DNA of 64,000 nt from Cytobacillus sp. NJ13 (GCA_030348385.1 JAUCFP010000006.1:1612001-1676000); one strand, 5' to 3'. Counted from the stretch's first letter, positions 1 through 7,852 are shown. Notes: generated by a model not told the origin, from the sequence alone. A program made the numbers and translations.

Positions 1-4
1 TCAT
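1..4 (-). CDS. dctM: TRAP transporter large permease, extreme start only
   Basis: Only the start codon is inside the window: an ATG whose first base is position 4, reading off the left edge. A strong ribosome binding site (GGGAGG, about positions 11-16 as complement) precedes it, and it follows the small-permease gene by about 20 bases. In TRAP operons the 12-TM DctM subunit normally comes directly after DctQ, so the identity is inferred from context alone; no DctM residue can be read. Confidence 0.55.
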
Positions 5-23
5 CAAATTCCCTCCCTTTCAA

Positions 24-596
24 CTAACCCATATTTGTATTTTGGGATTCTACTTGAACGACCACTCTTTCATCCCTTTTTGCAGTGCGCAGCTCCAAAA
101 TATTAACCGATGAGTGAACAAAACAGACAATTGAACTGACTAGGACTGCTCCGTAAATAAAAGTCATATTCAGGCCAAGCGAAGGAGAAATTTGCTGAAT
201 AGAGAACTTCAATATTCTTGATCCATAAATAATGAGAAACAGAAAAAGTGCACTGTTAATACATTCAACCAGCAGCATGACTCTACTTTTCCATTTTTCA
301 GATAAATAATGATGGAGAATTTCTACTTGGGCATGCCCTTTGCTTTTATATACGATTCCGATCCCTAAGAAAACGATCCATACAAACATGTACCTGATAA
401 GTTCTTCAATCCAGGTTAAGTTGAAAATACTGAAGTCTGCAAAAGGGAGTATACTTTTTGCAATCGCACTTTGCAGGACGTATCTTGAAAATACCTGATA
501 CACTGTGGAGATAAAGGCAATGACAAAAAACAAGATAACAATATTTCTGGATAACTTATCCGCTTTGTCACTCAATTTCCCGAAAAAATCACTCAT
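24..596 (-). CDS. dctQ: TRAP transporter small permease (DctQ family)
   Basis: 190 residues with four hydrophobic segments (about residues 18-38, 62-84, 105-127 and 143-165), the layout of the DctQ small membrane subunit of tripartite ATP-independent periplasmic transporters. The motif WIEELIRYMFVWIVFLG (about residues 62-78) is typical of the family. DctQ holds the large permease and docks the loaded binding protein. It lies between dctP (upstream, 19 bases away) and a dctM start (downstream), so all three should share one mRNA. Substrate specificity cannot be read from this subunit; the neighbouring suy genes suggest sulfolactate or a related C3 sulfonate. Confidence 0.93.
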   Translation of the reverse strand: MSDFFGKLSDKADKLSRNIVILFFVIAFISTVYQVFSRYVLQSAIAKSILPFADFSIFNLTWIEELIRYMFVWIVFLGIGIVYKSKGHAQVEILHHYLSEKWKSRVMLLVECINSALFLFLIIYGSRILKFSIQQISPSLGLNMTFIYGAVLVSSIVCFVHSSVNILELRTAKRDERVVVQVESQNTNMG

Positions 597-615
597 TTCT
601 CTACACCCCCGCCAT

Positions 616-1611
616 TTATTTTAAGCTTTCTATCTTATCAAACAGCTCTTTTCCTATAGAATCTTCAAATTCGTCATATACTGGCTTGACTGCTTTTCTA
701 AATGATTCCAAATCCGGATTTTCTTCAATTTGAACTTCCGATTTTCTCAGCTCATCCAGCAACTTTTCCTCATCTTCCAGTGCTATTGCCCGTTCATAAT
801 CAACCGCTTCCTTAGAAGCTTCAGATACTGCATTTTGAAGTTCTGCCGGCAAAGTATCAAATGTTGTTTTGCTCATCAGAAAAACTGCAGCATCATAATT
901 ATGGGCAGTTAGAGTCAAATAGCTCTGCACCTCATGAAATTTATTTAAATAGATTTGAGCAAGCGGATTTTCCTGGCCATCCACCACTTTTTGCTCCAGA
1001 GCAGTATAGAGCTCACCAAAAGGAACAGGAACAGGGGTTGAGCCAAGAGCTTTGATGAATGAGATGTATGGAGGTGACTCCTGGACCCTCAGTTTTAATT
1101 TCGCTGCATCGGCACTTGTCTTAATGGGTTTTTTATTATTTGTCATATGCCTCCAGCCATTCTCCATATAGCCGAGGTTGATAAGGCCCCTGTTCTCTAA
1201 ATCAGAAGCTATCTCTTTGCCTATCTCCCCATCCAGGACCCGAAAAGCATGCTCCCGGCTTTCAAATAAATATGGAAGGTTAAGCAAATTAAATTTAGGG
1301 GCGAAATTGGTTACTGGTGCTACTGACCCAATATGAAAATGGATGGAGCCAATTTGCGCTCCTTCTATTTGGTCTCTTCCATTTCCTAATTGGCTGCTTG
1401 GAAATATATCAATTCTTATCCGCCCGTTAGATTTTTCTTCCACCAGCTCTTTAAACTTCAATGCCCCTTTGTGGTAGGGATGAGTTTCCGTTTGAAGATG
1501 GCCCAGTCTCAAAACATATTCTGCATCCGGCTCTTTGCCATTAACATTGCTGGAGCAGCCGCTCACAAATATTAACAATAGGATTGATAAGATAGACAGA
1601 AATACTCTCAT
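616..1611 (-). CDS. dctP: TRAP transporter substrate-binding lipoprotein (DctP family)
   Basis: 331 residues from the ATG at 1611, chosen because GGGAGG lies 8 bases upstream and the protein then begins with a lipoprotein signal (MRVFLSILSILLLIFVSGCSS, lipobox VSGC). A longer reading from 1671 would bury the signal peptide. The mature part is a DctP fold: HLQTETHPYHKGALKF near the N terminus, GWRHMTN, and LRVQESP, whose arginine corresponds to the family's carboxylate-binding residue. In a Gram-positive the protein is anchored to the outer face of the membrane. First gene of the TRAP operon, behind an operator-bearing promoter at 1848-1903. Substrate is inferred (sulfolactate or DHPS-like) from the adjacent sulfo-lyase genes; dicarboxylates or sugar acids are the alternative. 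Confidence 0.93.
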   Translation of the reverse strand: MRVFLSILSILLLIFVSGCSSNVNGKEPDAEYVLRLGHLQTETHPYHKGALKFKELVEEKSNGRIRIDIFPSSQLGNGRDQIEGAQIGSIHFHIGSVAPVTNFAPKFNLLNLPYLFESREHAFRVLDGEIGKEIASDLENRGLINLGYMENGWRHMTNNKKPIKTSADAAKLKLRVQESPPYISFIKALGSTPVPVPFGELYTALEQKVVDGQENPLAQIYLNKFHEVQSYLTLTAHNYDAAVFLMSKTTFDTLPAELQNAVSEASKEAVDYERAIALEDEEKLLDELRKSEVQIEENPDLESFRKAVKPVYDEFEDSIGKELFDKIESLK

Positions 1612-1847
1612 ATAATTCGCCTCCCGCACTATATTGTAAGCCCTTACAAATACATGATTGAAAAACTGCAAGGATTCATCAGATTTACCGCCGCCAAGTC
1701 GTCTACATAAATAAGTTGTTAATATTGTTATTTGATTAGAATAATATGATTTCCCCCTTAAAATTCCTCCTTTTTATTCACTACCCTGCTGATCTATTAA
1801 AATCTTTTTTATGGAATGACTTTTCTTAAAGAAGATTACTTGAGTTA

Positions 1848-1903
1848 TGGTACAGTCACCCAACCACTATCCATATTCTATTTATAATTTTCTAAAAAAT
1901 CAA
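1848..1903 (-). promoter_or_regulatory. TRAP operon promoter with repressor operator
   Basis: On the minus strand a -35 TTGATT (1898-1903) and -10 TAGAAT (1875-1880) are 17 bases apart. Eight bases beyond the -10 lies an imperfect copy of the cluster palindrome, TGGTACAGTCACCCAACCA as read on the plus strand (1848-1866), with one perfect half site and 6 of 9 matches in the other. The position over the start of transcription suits repression. Confidence 0.7.
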
Positions 1904-1941
1904 TACTTTCTAAATTTTTTTATTTAATTTTTATATTTTTC

Positions 1942-1999
1942 TTGATAACCCTTTTTAAAAATGCTTAAATAAAATTAAATTGGTTGGGTCTCCTAACCA
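1942..1999 (+). promoter_or_regulatory. suyZ promoter with repressor operator
   Basis: Plus-strand -35 TTGATA (1942-1947) and -10 TTAAAT (1965-1970) with 17-base spacing, followed after 10 bases by TGGTTGGGTCTCCTAACCA (1981-1999), a close copy of the 19-bp palindrome (left arm perfect, right arm 7 of 9). It is divergent from the TRAP promoter at 1848-1903, so the two operators could be occupied together. Confidence 0.72.
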
Positions 2000-2032
2000 C
2001 CAGACCAATTTCACTAAAAAGGAGGCAGAAGA

Positions 2033-3097
2033 TTGAGCAATGCTGGAGCAACAAAACTGCATAAAGCAAAAACAGTTCCCCTTCACACAAGAAAAAAAAT
2101 AAAAACCTTAAAGCTTCAAAAGGGCTGGTTAAAAGGAGTCCTGCTTACTTTAATACTTGCTGTATTAGCTGGTTCAATAGCGAAATTACCCATTTTTTCT
2201 GTAATGGGAATTATGATTGTTTCCATACTGCTTGGCATGAGCTGGAAAGGCATAATGGATGTGCCAGGCGATGCATCTGCCGGGATTACATTCAGCAGCA
2301 AGACTCTTCTTCGTGCAGGGATTATTCTGATGGGATTAAGACTCAATGTTGAACAAATATTTGCCGCTGGTTTTTCTATTATTATTGCCGATATTATTGT
2401 AATCGTTTTCACACTTGTCCTTATGATGTATATCGGAAAACTTCTCTCGATCGACCGCCATTTATCCACACTGATTGCAGTTGGAACTGCAATATGCGGC
2501 GCTGCTGCCATAGTTGCTGTCGCCCCCCTAATCAGGGCTAAAAATGAATTGACTGCTATCTCCGTAGCTTTTATTGCCATTATGGGTACCATGGTGACAA
2601 TTATTTATACCTTTATGTTTCCTGTGCTGGATTTAAGCCCCCGTGATTATGGTGTATTAACTGGAGCAACTTTGCATGAGCTTGCTCATGTGATTGCAGC
2701 TTCAGCTCCAGGAGGAGATGTCAGCAGTGATACTGCAATTCTAGTAAAACTGGGACGTGTAGCATTATTAATTCCCGCAGCGATTATACTTGGAATGATA
2801 TTTAATAAGAACAGCTTAAAGAAACAGAAAACAAGACTCAGAGATTTGCCGGTCCCCTGGTTCATCTTCGGCTTTCTGTTTATGTGCCTGGTTAATACTG
2901 CAGGTATACTGTCTGATAAAATCACTCAAATGCTGATTGCACTAAGTATTTTCTTATTATCTATGGCCATGGCAGGTTTAGGTTTAGGAGTTAATTATAG
3001 TGAATTTAAAAAGTTAAACGGCAAGGTGATTTTCACGGGAGTTATCGGAGCTGCTGCCTTAGCAGCATTAGGATTTTTAATCGTTCATTTTATTTAA
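2033..3097 (+). CDS. suyZ: YeiH/TauZ-family anion exporter, probable sulfite/sulfate exporter of sulfolactate catabolism
   Basis: 354 residues from a TTG at 2033, preceded by GGAGG at 2021. About ten membrane segments follow a basic 35-residue N-terminal tail. Family signatures of the YeiH/COG2855 (PF03601) group are visible: AGIILMGLRLN, a small-residue segment CGAAAIVAVAPLI, and ELAHVIAAS. COG2855 proteins were named SuyZ/TauZ in bacteria that dissimilate sulfonates and are proposed to export sulfate (or sulfite) released from them. Here the gene faces the TRAP operon, carries the cluster operator in its promoter and sits among sulfo-lyase genes, which supports that role. Transport itself is inferred; YeiH proteins outside sulfonate clusters have poorly defined substrates. 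Confidence 0.8.
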   Translation: MSNAGATKLHKAKTVPLHTRKKIKTLKLQKGWLKGVLLTLILAVLAGSIAKLPIFSVMGIMIVSILLGMSWKGIMDVPGDASAGITFSSKTLLRAGIILMGLRLNVEQIFAAGFSIIIADIIVIVFTLVLMMYIGKLLSIDRHLSTLIAVGTAICGAAAIVAVAPLIRAKNELTAISVAFIAIMGTMVTIIYTFMFPVLDLSPRDYGVLTGATLHELAHVIAASAPGGDVSSDTAILVKLGRVALLIPAAIILGMIFNKNSLKKQKTRLRDLPVPWFIFGFLFMCLVNTAGILSDKITQMLIALSIFLLSMAMAGLGLGVNYSEFKKLNGKVIFTGVIGAAALAALGFLIVHFI

Positions 3098-3132
3098 AGC
3101 TGCCATTAAAGGCAGCTATATTTTCCTTTTTG
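3096..3132 (+). terminator. suyZ intrinsic terminator
   Basis: AGCTGCC and GGCAGCT arms around a short loop directly at the suyZ stop codon, followed by a T-rich tract (TATATTTTCCTTTTT). Confidence 0.75.
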
Positions 3133-3152
3133 AGAAAATTAAGATAGCGGTG

Positions 3153-3205
3153 TTGATTACTTGACCTGTTAATGATTTAATAAAATAGGTTGGGCCATTG
3201 AACCA
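3153..3205 (+). promoter_or_regulatory. GntR regulator promoter with operator (autoregulation)
   Basis: TTGATT (3153-3158) and TTTAAT (3176-3181), 17 bases apart, then after 5 bases AGGTTGGGCCATTGAACCA (3187-3205), a weaker copy of the 19-bp palindrome (7 of 9 and 6 of 9 per arm). A weaker operator at the regulator's own promoter is a common arrangement for autorepression. Confidence 0.65.
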
Positions 3206-3256
3206 TTTTGCCTATAAAAGAATGCCCATCAGTAAACATTGGTTGGAGGGGTAAAT

Positions 3257-3952
3257 TTGGACATTAATAGAAAAGGAATTTCGGAGCAGGTAGCCGATAG
3301 TATAAAGAAAAAAATCCAAAATGGCGTATACAGAGCAGGTGAAAAAATCCCTGGCGAAAGAGAAATGGGAATGGAGCTTTCTGTCAGCAGAAATACAGTA
3401 AGGGAAGCTTATAAGATACTCGAAGCATATGGGTATTTAACCGCTAAACACGGAACAGGGGTCTTTGTAGCTTCTCCAGAGCAGCAGATACAAAAAATGA
3501 CTGAAGCGTTCTTTGTATCCTCAGATCAATTTAAAGATTTCTTCTCCGTCAGAAAAATTCTTGAGGAATGGACAGTAAAATGGTCCATTGAGAATTCAAG
3601 CCCGGATCTTATTAAGCAATTAGATCAAATCCTTAAGGAAGCAAACGAAATTGTAAGTGGTGACCAGAATTTTGACCGTCTGGCTGAATTAGATCATAAA
3701 TTTCATATGACTCTTGCAGATCATTCAAATAATGTTGTGCTAGTAAGGATTATGCACTTTTTAATCGATCTGCTGTCCGAGTCACGTACAAAGTCAATTA
3801 ACATTCCGGGCCGTGCGTTAAAATCTGTTCAAGAGCACGAAAGGATTCTTGAGGCAATAAAACAGCACAACATTGAGTTAGCCCAGGAACGTATGATAGA
3901 CCATATTGAAAGTGTAGAATGTTCGATTTCACAAAATACATTATCCAACTAA
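3257..3952 (+). CDS. GntR-family transcriptional regulator, FCD (FadR) subfamily; likely repressor of the sulfolactate cluster
   Basis: 231 residues from the TTG at 3257. The upstream in-frame TTG at 3239 overlaps the ribosome binding site (GGAGGGG, 3245-3251), so the later codon is preferred. Residues about 1-70 form the winged helix-turn-helix (motif SVSRNTVREAYKILEAYGYL, then HGTGVFVA). The remainder is an FCD ligand-binding domain with the expected polar metal/ligand residues in LDHKFHMTLADHSNN, the HE pair near residue 193 and the HIES segment near the C terminus. It is placed centrally in the cluster, convergent with comC, and its promoter holds a copy of the palindrome found at all other cluster promoters. 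The effector is unknown; sulfolactate or sulfopyruvate are natural guesses. Confidence 0.9.
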   Translation: MDINRKGISEQVADSIKKKIQNGVYRAGEKIPGEREMGMELSVSRNTVREAYKILEAYGYLTAKHGTGVFVASPEQQIQKMTEAFFVSSDQFKDFFSVRKILEEWTVKWSIENSSPDLIKQLDQILKEANEIVSGDQNFDRLAELDHKFHMTLADHSNNVVLVRIMHFLIDLLSESRTKSINIPGRALKSVQEHERILEAIKQHNIELAQERMIDHIESVECSISQNTLSN

Positions 3953-4020
3953 AAAAGCTGTCATGGTGTTATATACCTCATCCAATTGGATGGGGCAATA
4001 ATCACCATACAGCTTTTTTT
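3951..4020. terminator. Bidirectional terminator between gntR and comC
   Basis: A long hairpin of nested arms: AAAAAAGCTGT with ACAGCTTTTTTT outside, ATGGTG with CACCAT in the middle and a CATCCAATTGGATG stem at the tip. T-runs exist in both directions, so it can end the convergent gntR and comC transcripts. Confidence 0.85.
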
Positions 4021-5104
4021 ATAGAGAAAGACTTTTCCTGGAATGATCAAGTGACATCGCCTCAGGAAAATGGATATTGAATTTCTCACCCAATTCTTTT
4101 AATTCCTGTTCCACATTGCCTGATAATTCAATTCCTGTTAATAACCTGCCCTCACTTTCTCTTTTTCTTCTTTCTCCAGGATAGCGTATTTCGCTTACAT
4201 CTGGTTTCTTAGGCACTTCCTTCATTTCCTGAAGCAGTTTTTGAATGGAAGTAAAGAACAGTGTTAAATCCATAAATTTTTCAATATCTAATAGCAAAAA
4301 GAAATGTCCAACATTAGCATTCTCTGTTTCACTATCATCATATAGGTTTTTCACATGAGGGCCAAATGCCGCTCCTGAAAGCACACCAGTTAATATTTCA
4401 ACCGCAAGTGCAAGTGCAGCTCCTTTTGCACCTCCAAGCGGTAATACAGACCCATTTAAAGCAGCTGCAGGATCTTTGGTGGGATATCCATTTTCATCTA
4501 TTGCCCAGTCATCCGGTATTTCATTCCCCTGTTTAGCGGCCAATATGATTTTCCCTCTAGCCACTATACTGGTTGATAAATCAATGATTACAGGCTGATC
4601 GTTGCCAGTTGGAAAGCCAAAAGCGATTGGGTTGGTGCCAAAGAAAGCTTCCTTCCCTCCCCAGGGTGCAATGCCTGGCGGGGAATTAGTAAATCCTATG
4701 CATGCGAAATTCTGCTCGCATGCCATCTGGCAAAAATATGAAGCAGTCCCAAAATGATTGCTATTACGAATCGCGATTGCTGCAGTGCCATTTTCTTTTG
4801 CCGTTTCAATGCCTTCTTTAATTGCCTTCCAGCTTACTATATGGCCCAGTCCATTATCGCCATCAACCTGCAGCACGGATGGAGCTTTTTTAGTGACTTT
4901 AATATCCGGATTCACATTTATTCTTTTATCCATGAATCGTTTGGCATAAATGGGAAGTCTGCTGATTCCGTGGCTATCCGTGCCTTCTAAGTTTGCTTTT
5001 ACCAGTGAATCCGCGACAACTTCCGAATAATCTTTGCGCATTCCCATTTTTTCAAGAACTTTTTCACAGAATTCCTTTAGATCCGATTCATTATATTTGT
5101 TCAT
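4019..5104 (-). CDS. comC: Malate/L-lactate dehydrogenase-2 family oxidoreductase, probable (R)-sulfolactate dehydrogenase (ComC-like)
   Basis: 361 residues, full length for the LDH2/MDH2 (YlbC-type) NAD(P)-dependent family. Visible family motifs: DSHGISRLPIYAKRF (about residues 38-52, with the conserved His and Arg), the catalytic-region NSNHFGTASYF (about 112-122), GTNPIAFGFP and IDLSTSIVARGKI. In sulfonate metabolism members of this family (ComC) interconvert (R)-3-sulfolactate and sulfopyruvate. Third gene of the suyA-suyB-comC unit, 75 bases after suyB with a terminator-like hairpin in between, and with its own good RBS (AAAGGAG). With the unrelated slcC-like enzyme it could racemise sulfolactate. 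The exact substrate is inferred from context; malate, lactate or ureidoglycolate relatives look similar. Confidence 0.8.
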   Translation of the reverse strand: MNKYNESDLKEFCEKVLEKMGMRKDYSEVVADSLVKANLEGTDSHGISRLPIYAKRFMDKRINVNPDIKVTKKAPSVLQVDGDNGLGHIVSWKAIKEGIETAKENGTAAIAIRNSNHFGTASYFCQMACEQNFACIGFTNSPPGIAPWGGKEAFFGTNPIAFGFPTGNDQPVIIDLSTSIVARGKIILAAKQGNEIPDDWAIDENGYPTKDPAAALNGSVLPLGGAKGAALALAVEILTGVLSGAAFGPHVKNLYDDSETENANVGHFFLLLDIEKFMDLTLFFTSIQKLLQEMKEVPKKPDVSEIRYPGERRKRESEGRLLTGIELSGNVEQELKELGEKFNIHFPEAMSLDHSRKSLSL

Positions 5105-5133
5105 GTCTAAACTCCTTTTTTTCTACTCTCTTT

Positions 5134-5172
5134 AAAAAAGGATTCTCCCTGCTCATAAATGTGCAGGGAGAA
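5134..5172 (-). terminator. Hairpin terminator or attenuator between suyB and comC
   Basis: On the minus strand TTCTCCCTGC pairs perfectly with GCAGGGAGAA across a 10-base loop and is followed by CC and a run of T. It looks like a real intrinsic terminator inside the suyABcomC unit, so comC is probably transcribed at a lower level by read-through. No separate operator-type promoter is visible for comC. Confidence 0.75.
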
Positions 5173-5178
5173 ATTAAA

Positions 5179-6336
5179 TCAGGCGCTTCGGTATAGTTTT
5201 GTCATGACAAATTCACGATGTCCTAAAGCCTCAGCACTGGTCAATCGGCCATTTACCGTACGGCAAATAACTTCCATTAATTTGTCGCCTGCTTCTTCCA
5301 GGGAAATCTGACGGGACAATAATCCCTGTACATCTACATCAATATGCTCGCTCATTGTTCCTGCTGTTATGGGATTTGCGGTAATTTTCACAACAGGCTC
5401 AATTGGATTTCCGATAATATTACCCTGCCCTGTTGGGAAAAGGTGGAGTACTGCTCCGCCAGCTGCCATTAACGTAATGCACTCTGCAGCTGCTGAAGAA
5501 GTATCCATAAAATACAAGCCATTGCCATTCTCAGGCTTTTCCGCTGGATCAAGTACCCCAATTACATCCTTAGTGCCCGTTTTGGCGATATTACCAAGAG
5601 CCTTTTCTTCTATAGTTGATAGGCCTCCTGCAATATTTCCCTGTGTTGGCTGTGAACCAAGCAAATCTACTCCTTTGGATTCGATTTCGCCAACATAATC
5701 TTTATAAATAGCCATAAACTTTTCATGAAGTTCAGGAGTTGCCATTCTTTGTGCGATTAGATGTTCCCCACCAGTCAATTCAGATGTTTCCCCAAAAAAT
5801 ACGGTCGCACCGGCATCAACCAGGCGGTCAACTGCCTGAGATACTGTTGGGCATGAACCCAGTCCTGTAGTTGTATCCGATTCCCCACACTTGATGCTGA
5901 TCGTTAAATCTTTTAGTTCGATCGGTTCTCTCTGCAGTTCAGATGCCCATTGAACATACTCTTTAGCTTTCCATGATGCTTGGCGGATTGTTTCAAAGTC
6001 ACCATTTCCCTCGATAGAAAAATAGGATACTGGTTTCCCAGTTTCTGCAATACCTTCCGCGATTTTCTTGGACCAGTTTTCTTCAATGCCGATGACAATA
6101 ACCGCTGCCACATTTGGATTTGAACCGGTTCCTATCATTGTTCTGAAATGAAGATCAAGGTCTGGTCCATACTGAAGTCTTCCATATGCGTGAGGCAGGG
6201 CCATCGTTCCTTGAACTTGTCTTGCAACAGCCTCACAGGCAGCATTTGAGATATCATCAACAGGCAAAATGATGACGTGATTGCGTATTCCAACTTTTCC
6301 ATTTTCTCTGCGGTAACCCATTAGTGTATTATTCAT
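5179..6336 (-). CDS. suyB: (R)-3-sulfolactate sulfo-lyase, large subunit
   Basis: 385 residues from the ATG at 6336 (GAGGTGG just upstream; an alternative GTG at 6345 would overlap suyA). It belongs to the UxaA/GarD (altronate/galactarate dehydratase) C-terminal-domain family. Stretches I recognise as characteristic of SuyB rather than sugar-acid dehydratases include [13 protein letters not shown] at the start, [56 protein letters not shown] and [14 protein letters not shown]. With SuyA it cleaves sulfolactate to pyruvate plus sulfite. It starts two bases after the suyA stop, implying translational coupling. The alternative, a split altronate or galactarate dehydratase, is less likely given the dehydrogenase and exporter neighbours. 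Confidence 0.88.
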   Translation of the reverse strand: MNNTLMGYRRENGKVGIRNHVIILPVDDISNAACEAVARQVQGTMALPHAYGRLQYGPDLDLHFRTMIGTGSNPNVAAVIVIGIEENWSKKIAEGIAETGKPVSYFSIEGNGDFETIRQASWKAKEYVQWASELQREPIELKDLTISIKCGESDTTTGLGSCPTVSQAVDRLVDAGATVFFGETSELTGGEHLIAQRMATPELHEKFMAIYKDYVGEIESKGVDLLGSQPTQGNIAGGLSTIEEKALGNIAKTGTKDVIGVLDPAEKPENGNGLYFMDTSSAAAECITLMAAGGAVLHLFPTGQGNIIGNPIEPVVKITANPITAGTMSEHIDVDVQGLLSRQISLEEAGDKLMEVICRTVNGRLTSAEALGHREFVMTKLYRSA

Positions 6337-6338
6337 TT

Positions 6339-6683
6339 TTACCACCTCGCCGTTTTAATATTATGAGTATGGACATAGTCTCCTACAGCCCATTCTGTTG
6401 TAGTTAACCCAATTTGAATTCCGTATTTTAAGACTGGCTGATTACTATTTAAGTCCACTAATGAAATTTTATGCCCTAAAGGAATATCCCCGCGAGACTT
6501 TACAGACACCTCAGAATTATCATCCATAAAAATTCCGATAACCTGTTCTCCTTCTTTTATTGGACTAGTCGCTACCCCTACATGATCTCCCTTATGATGA
6601 ATTAAAAACTTATGTGTGCTAACCTCTTTAGACTCAGGAGAATGCGATTCTGCAAGAGTTGTAGATTGACTGTTATTACTCAT
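6339..6683 (-). CDS. suyA: (R)-3-sulfolactate sulfo-lyase, small subunit (SAF domain)
   Basis: 114 residues with GGAGG before the ATG at 6683. The protein is a SAF-like domain, the separate counterpart of the N-terminal part of altronate hydratases: [29 protein letters not shown] and the C-terminal [10 protein letters not shown], the typical SuyA ending. About 20 residues at the N terminus are low-complexity and Ser/Gln-rich, longer than I expect for SuyA. First gene of the suyA-suyB-comC transcript, behind a perfect copy of the cluster operator. Confidence 0.88.
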   Translation of the reverse strand: MSNNSQSTTLAESHSPESKEVSTHKFLIHHKGDHVGVATSPIKEGEQVIGIFMDDNSEVSVKSRGDIPLGHKISLVDLNSNQPVLKYGIQIGLTTTEWAVGDYVHTHNIKTARW

Positions 6684-6704
6684 TCAATTGCCTCCTCTTT
6701 ATTT

Positions 6705-6766
6705 TGGTTGGGTGACCCAACCACTGTTTATAGGTTAATTAAACCACTCTTAAACGGTAAAGTCAA
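6705..6766 (-). promoter_or_regulatory. suyAB promoter with perfect 19-bp operator
   Basis: Minus-strand -35 TTGACT (6761-6766) and -10 TTTAAT (6738-6743), 17 bases apart. Fourteen bases further is TGGTTGGGTGACCCAACCA (6705-6723), a perfect palindrome around a central base and the best copy of the motif in the window. It lies between the promoter and the suyA RBS, where a bound repressor would block elongation or clearance. Confidence 0.82.
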
Positions 6767-6794
6767 TTGATTTATTTAAATTTTCGGAAACTTT

Positions 6795-7745
6795 TTATAT
6801 TACACATAATGATGGCTGATTCTTCATAACCTTCGCCACTTCCTTTGCCACCAATAAGGACGTTCTAATTTGTGATTCTTCAGTTAAACCAGCAATATGC
6901 GGAGTAATAACAGCATTCGAGCAGGACAATAATTTGTTCGACGGGAGGATTGGTTCTGTCTCAAGCACATCCAGAAACGCTCCTGCAATCGCACCATTGG
7001 TCAAAGCAGCTGCAAGATCACGTTCATTTATAATACCGCCTCGGGAGGTATTAATAATATAGGAAGTAACCTTCATTGATTGAAGTTCTGACTCGGAGAT
7101 TAAATACTTGGTTGAAGGTGTAAGCGGAACATGCAAGGAAATGAAATCAGATTCAGCAAGCAGATCTGCTAATGATTCTTTTATTTGAACCCCAGTTTCA
7201 GAAACGATGTGATCATAATCCGCAATAAAGGGATCATAACCAATCACTTTCATTCCAAACGATATTGCTCTTTTAGCAACGCGATGTGAGATTTCACCTA
7301 ATCCTATAAGGCCCAGCGTTTTACCCGCAATTTCTATTCCGGTATATGTTTTTCTATCCCAATTGCCTTTCCTGACATCATAATCAGCAAGATGAAGAGG
7401 CCTGGAAACACTTAGCATGGCCATCATTACATACTCGGCCACCGAAGTAGCATTGGCATTTTTAGCATAAACAACTGGGATTCCCATTTTCTTAGCTGAT
7501 GTTGTGTCTATATTATCAAGTCCAACTCCAAGCCTGCCTATAACCTTTAATTGAGTACCAGCTGCCATTAATTCCAGATCTACATTTGTTTGATTTCTCA
7601 CAATTAAACCATCGTAAATGTTGATCTTACTTAATAATTCTTCACGGTTACTCCATAGATTCTCTTCATAATCCACTTGAAAGCCATTGTTTATTAACTC
7701 TTCAATTCCTTCTTTCCAGATTAATTCAGTAATTAGTATTTTCAT
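6795..7745 (-). CDS. slcC: D-2-hydroxyacid dehydrogenase family enzyme, probable (S)-sulfolactate dehydrogenase (SlcC-like)
   Basis: 316 residues, normal for the D-isomer-specific 2-hydroxyacid dehydrogenase family. The Rossmann motif GLIGLGEISHRVAKRA (about residues 145-160) is followed by an acidic residue in GYDPF that favours NAD+. The catalytic Arg (NTSRGGIINERDL), Glu (ETEPILP) and His (ITPHIAGLTEES) are all present. SlcC enzymes of this family oxidise (S)-3-sulfolactate to sulfopyruvate. The gene has its own promoter with a near-perfect cluster operator, 111 bases upstream of suyA on the same strand. Paired with the ComC-like enzyme of opposite stereopreference it would feed (S)-sulfolactate into the SuyAB route. 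A general phosphoglycerate or glyoxylate reductase role is the alternative. Confidence 0.82.
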   Translation of the reverse strand: MKILITELIWKEGIEELINNGFQVDYEENLWSNREELLSKINIYDGLIVRNQTNVDLELMAAGTQLKVIGRLGVGLDNIDTTSAKKMGIPVVYAKNANATSVAEYVMMAMLSVSRPLHLADYDVRKGNWDRKTYTGIEIAGKTLGLIGLGEISHRVAKRAISFGMKVIGYDPFIADYDHIVSETGVQIKESLADLLAESDFISLHVPLTPSTKYLISESELQSMKVTSYIINTSRGGIINERDLAAALTNGAIAGAFLDVLETEPILPSNKLLSCSNAVITPHIAGLTEESQIRTSLLVAKEVAKVMKNQPSLCVI

Positions 7746-7769
7746 TTCTCAAGCTCCTTCCGAATAAAA

Positions 7770-7826
7770 TGGTTAGGTGACCCAACCACTTATAATTATT
7801 AAAACACCCCCGTGAATATCGGTCAA
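7770..7826 (-). promoter_or_regulatory. slcC promoter with repressor operator
   Basis: Minus-strand -35 TTGACC (7821-7826) and -10 TTTAAT (7798-7803), 17 bases apart. After 9 bases comes the palindrome, TGGTTAGGTGACCCAACCA on the plus strand (7770-7788), one mismatch from the perfect suyA copy. Confidence 0.8.
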
Positions 7827-7852
7827 TGTTTTTTGAAAATTCTTTCTTTAAA

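Noticed and set aside
6339..6683. Annotating suyAB as a split altronate/galactarate dehydratase
   Set aside because: The residue patterns of SuyB and the two sulfolactate-type dehydrogenases and exporter nearby favour the sulfo-lyase; no uronate genes are in the cluster.
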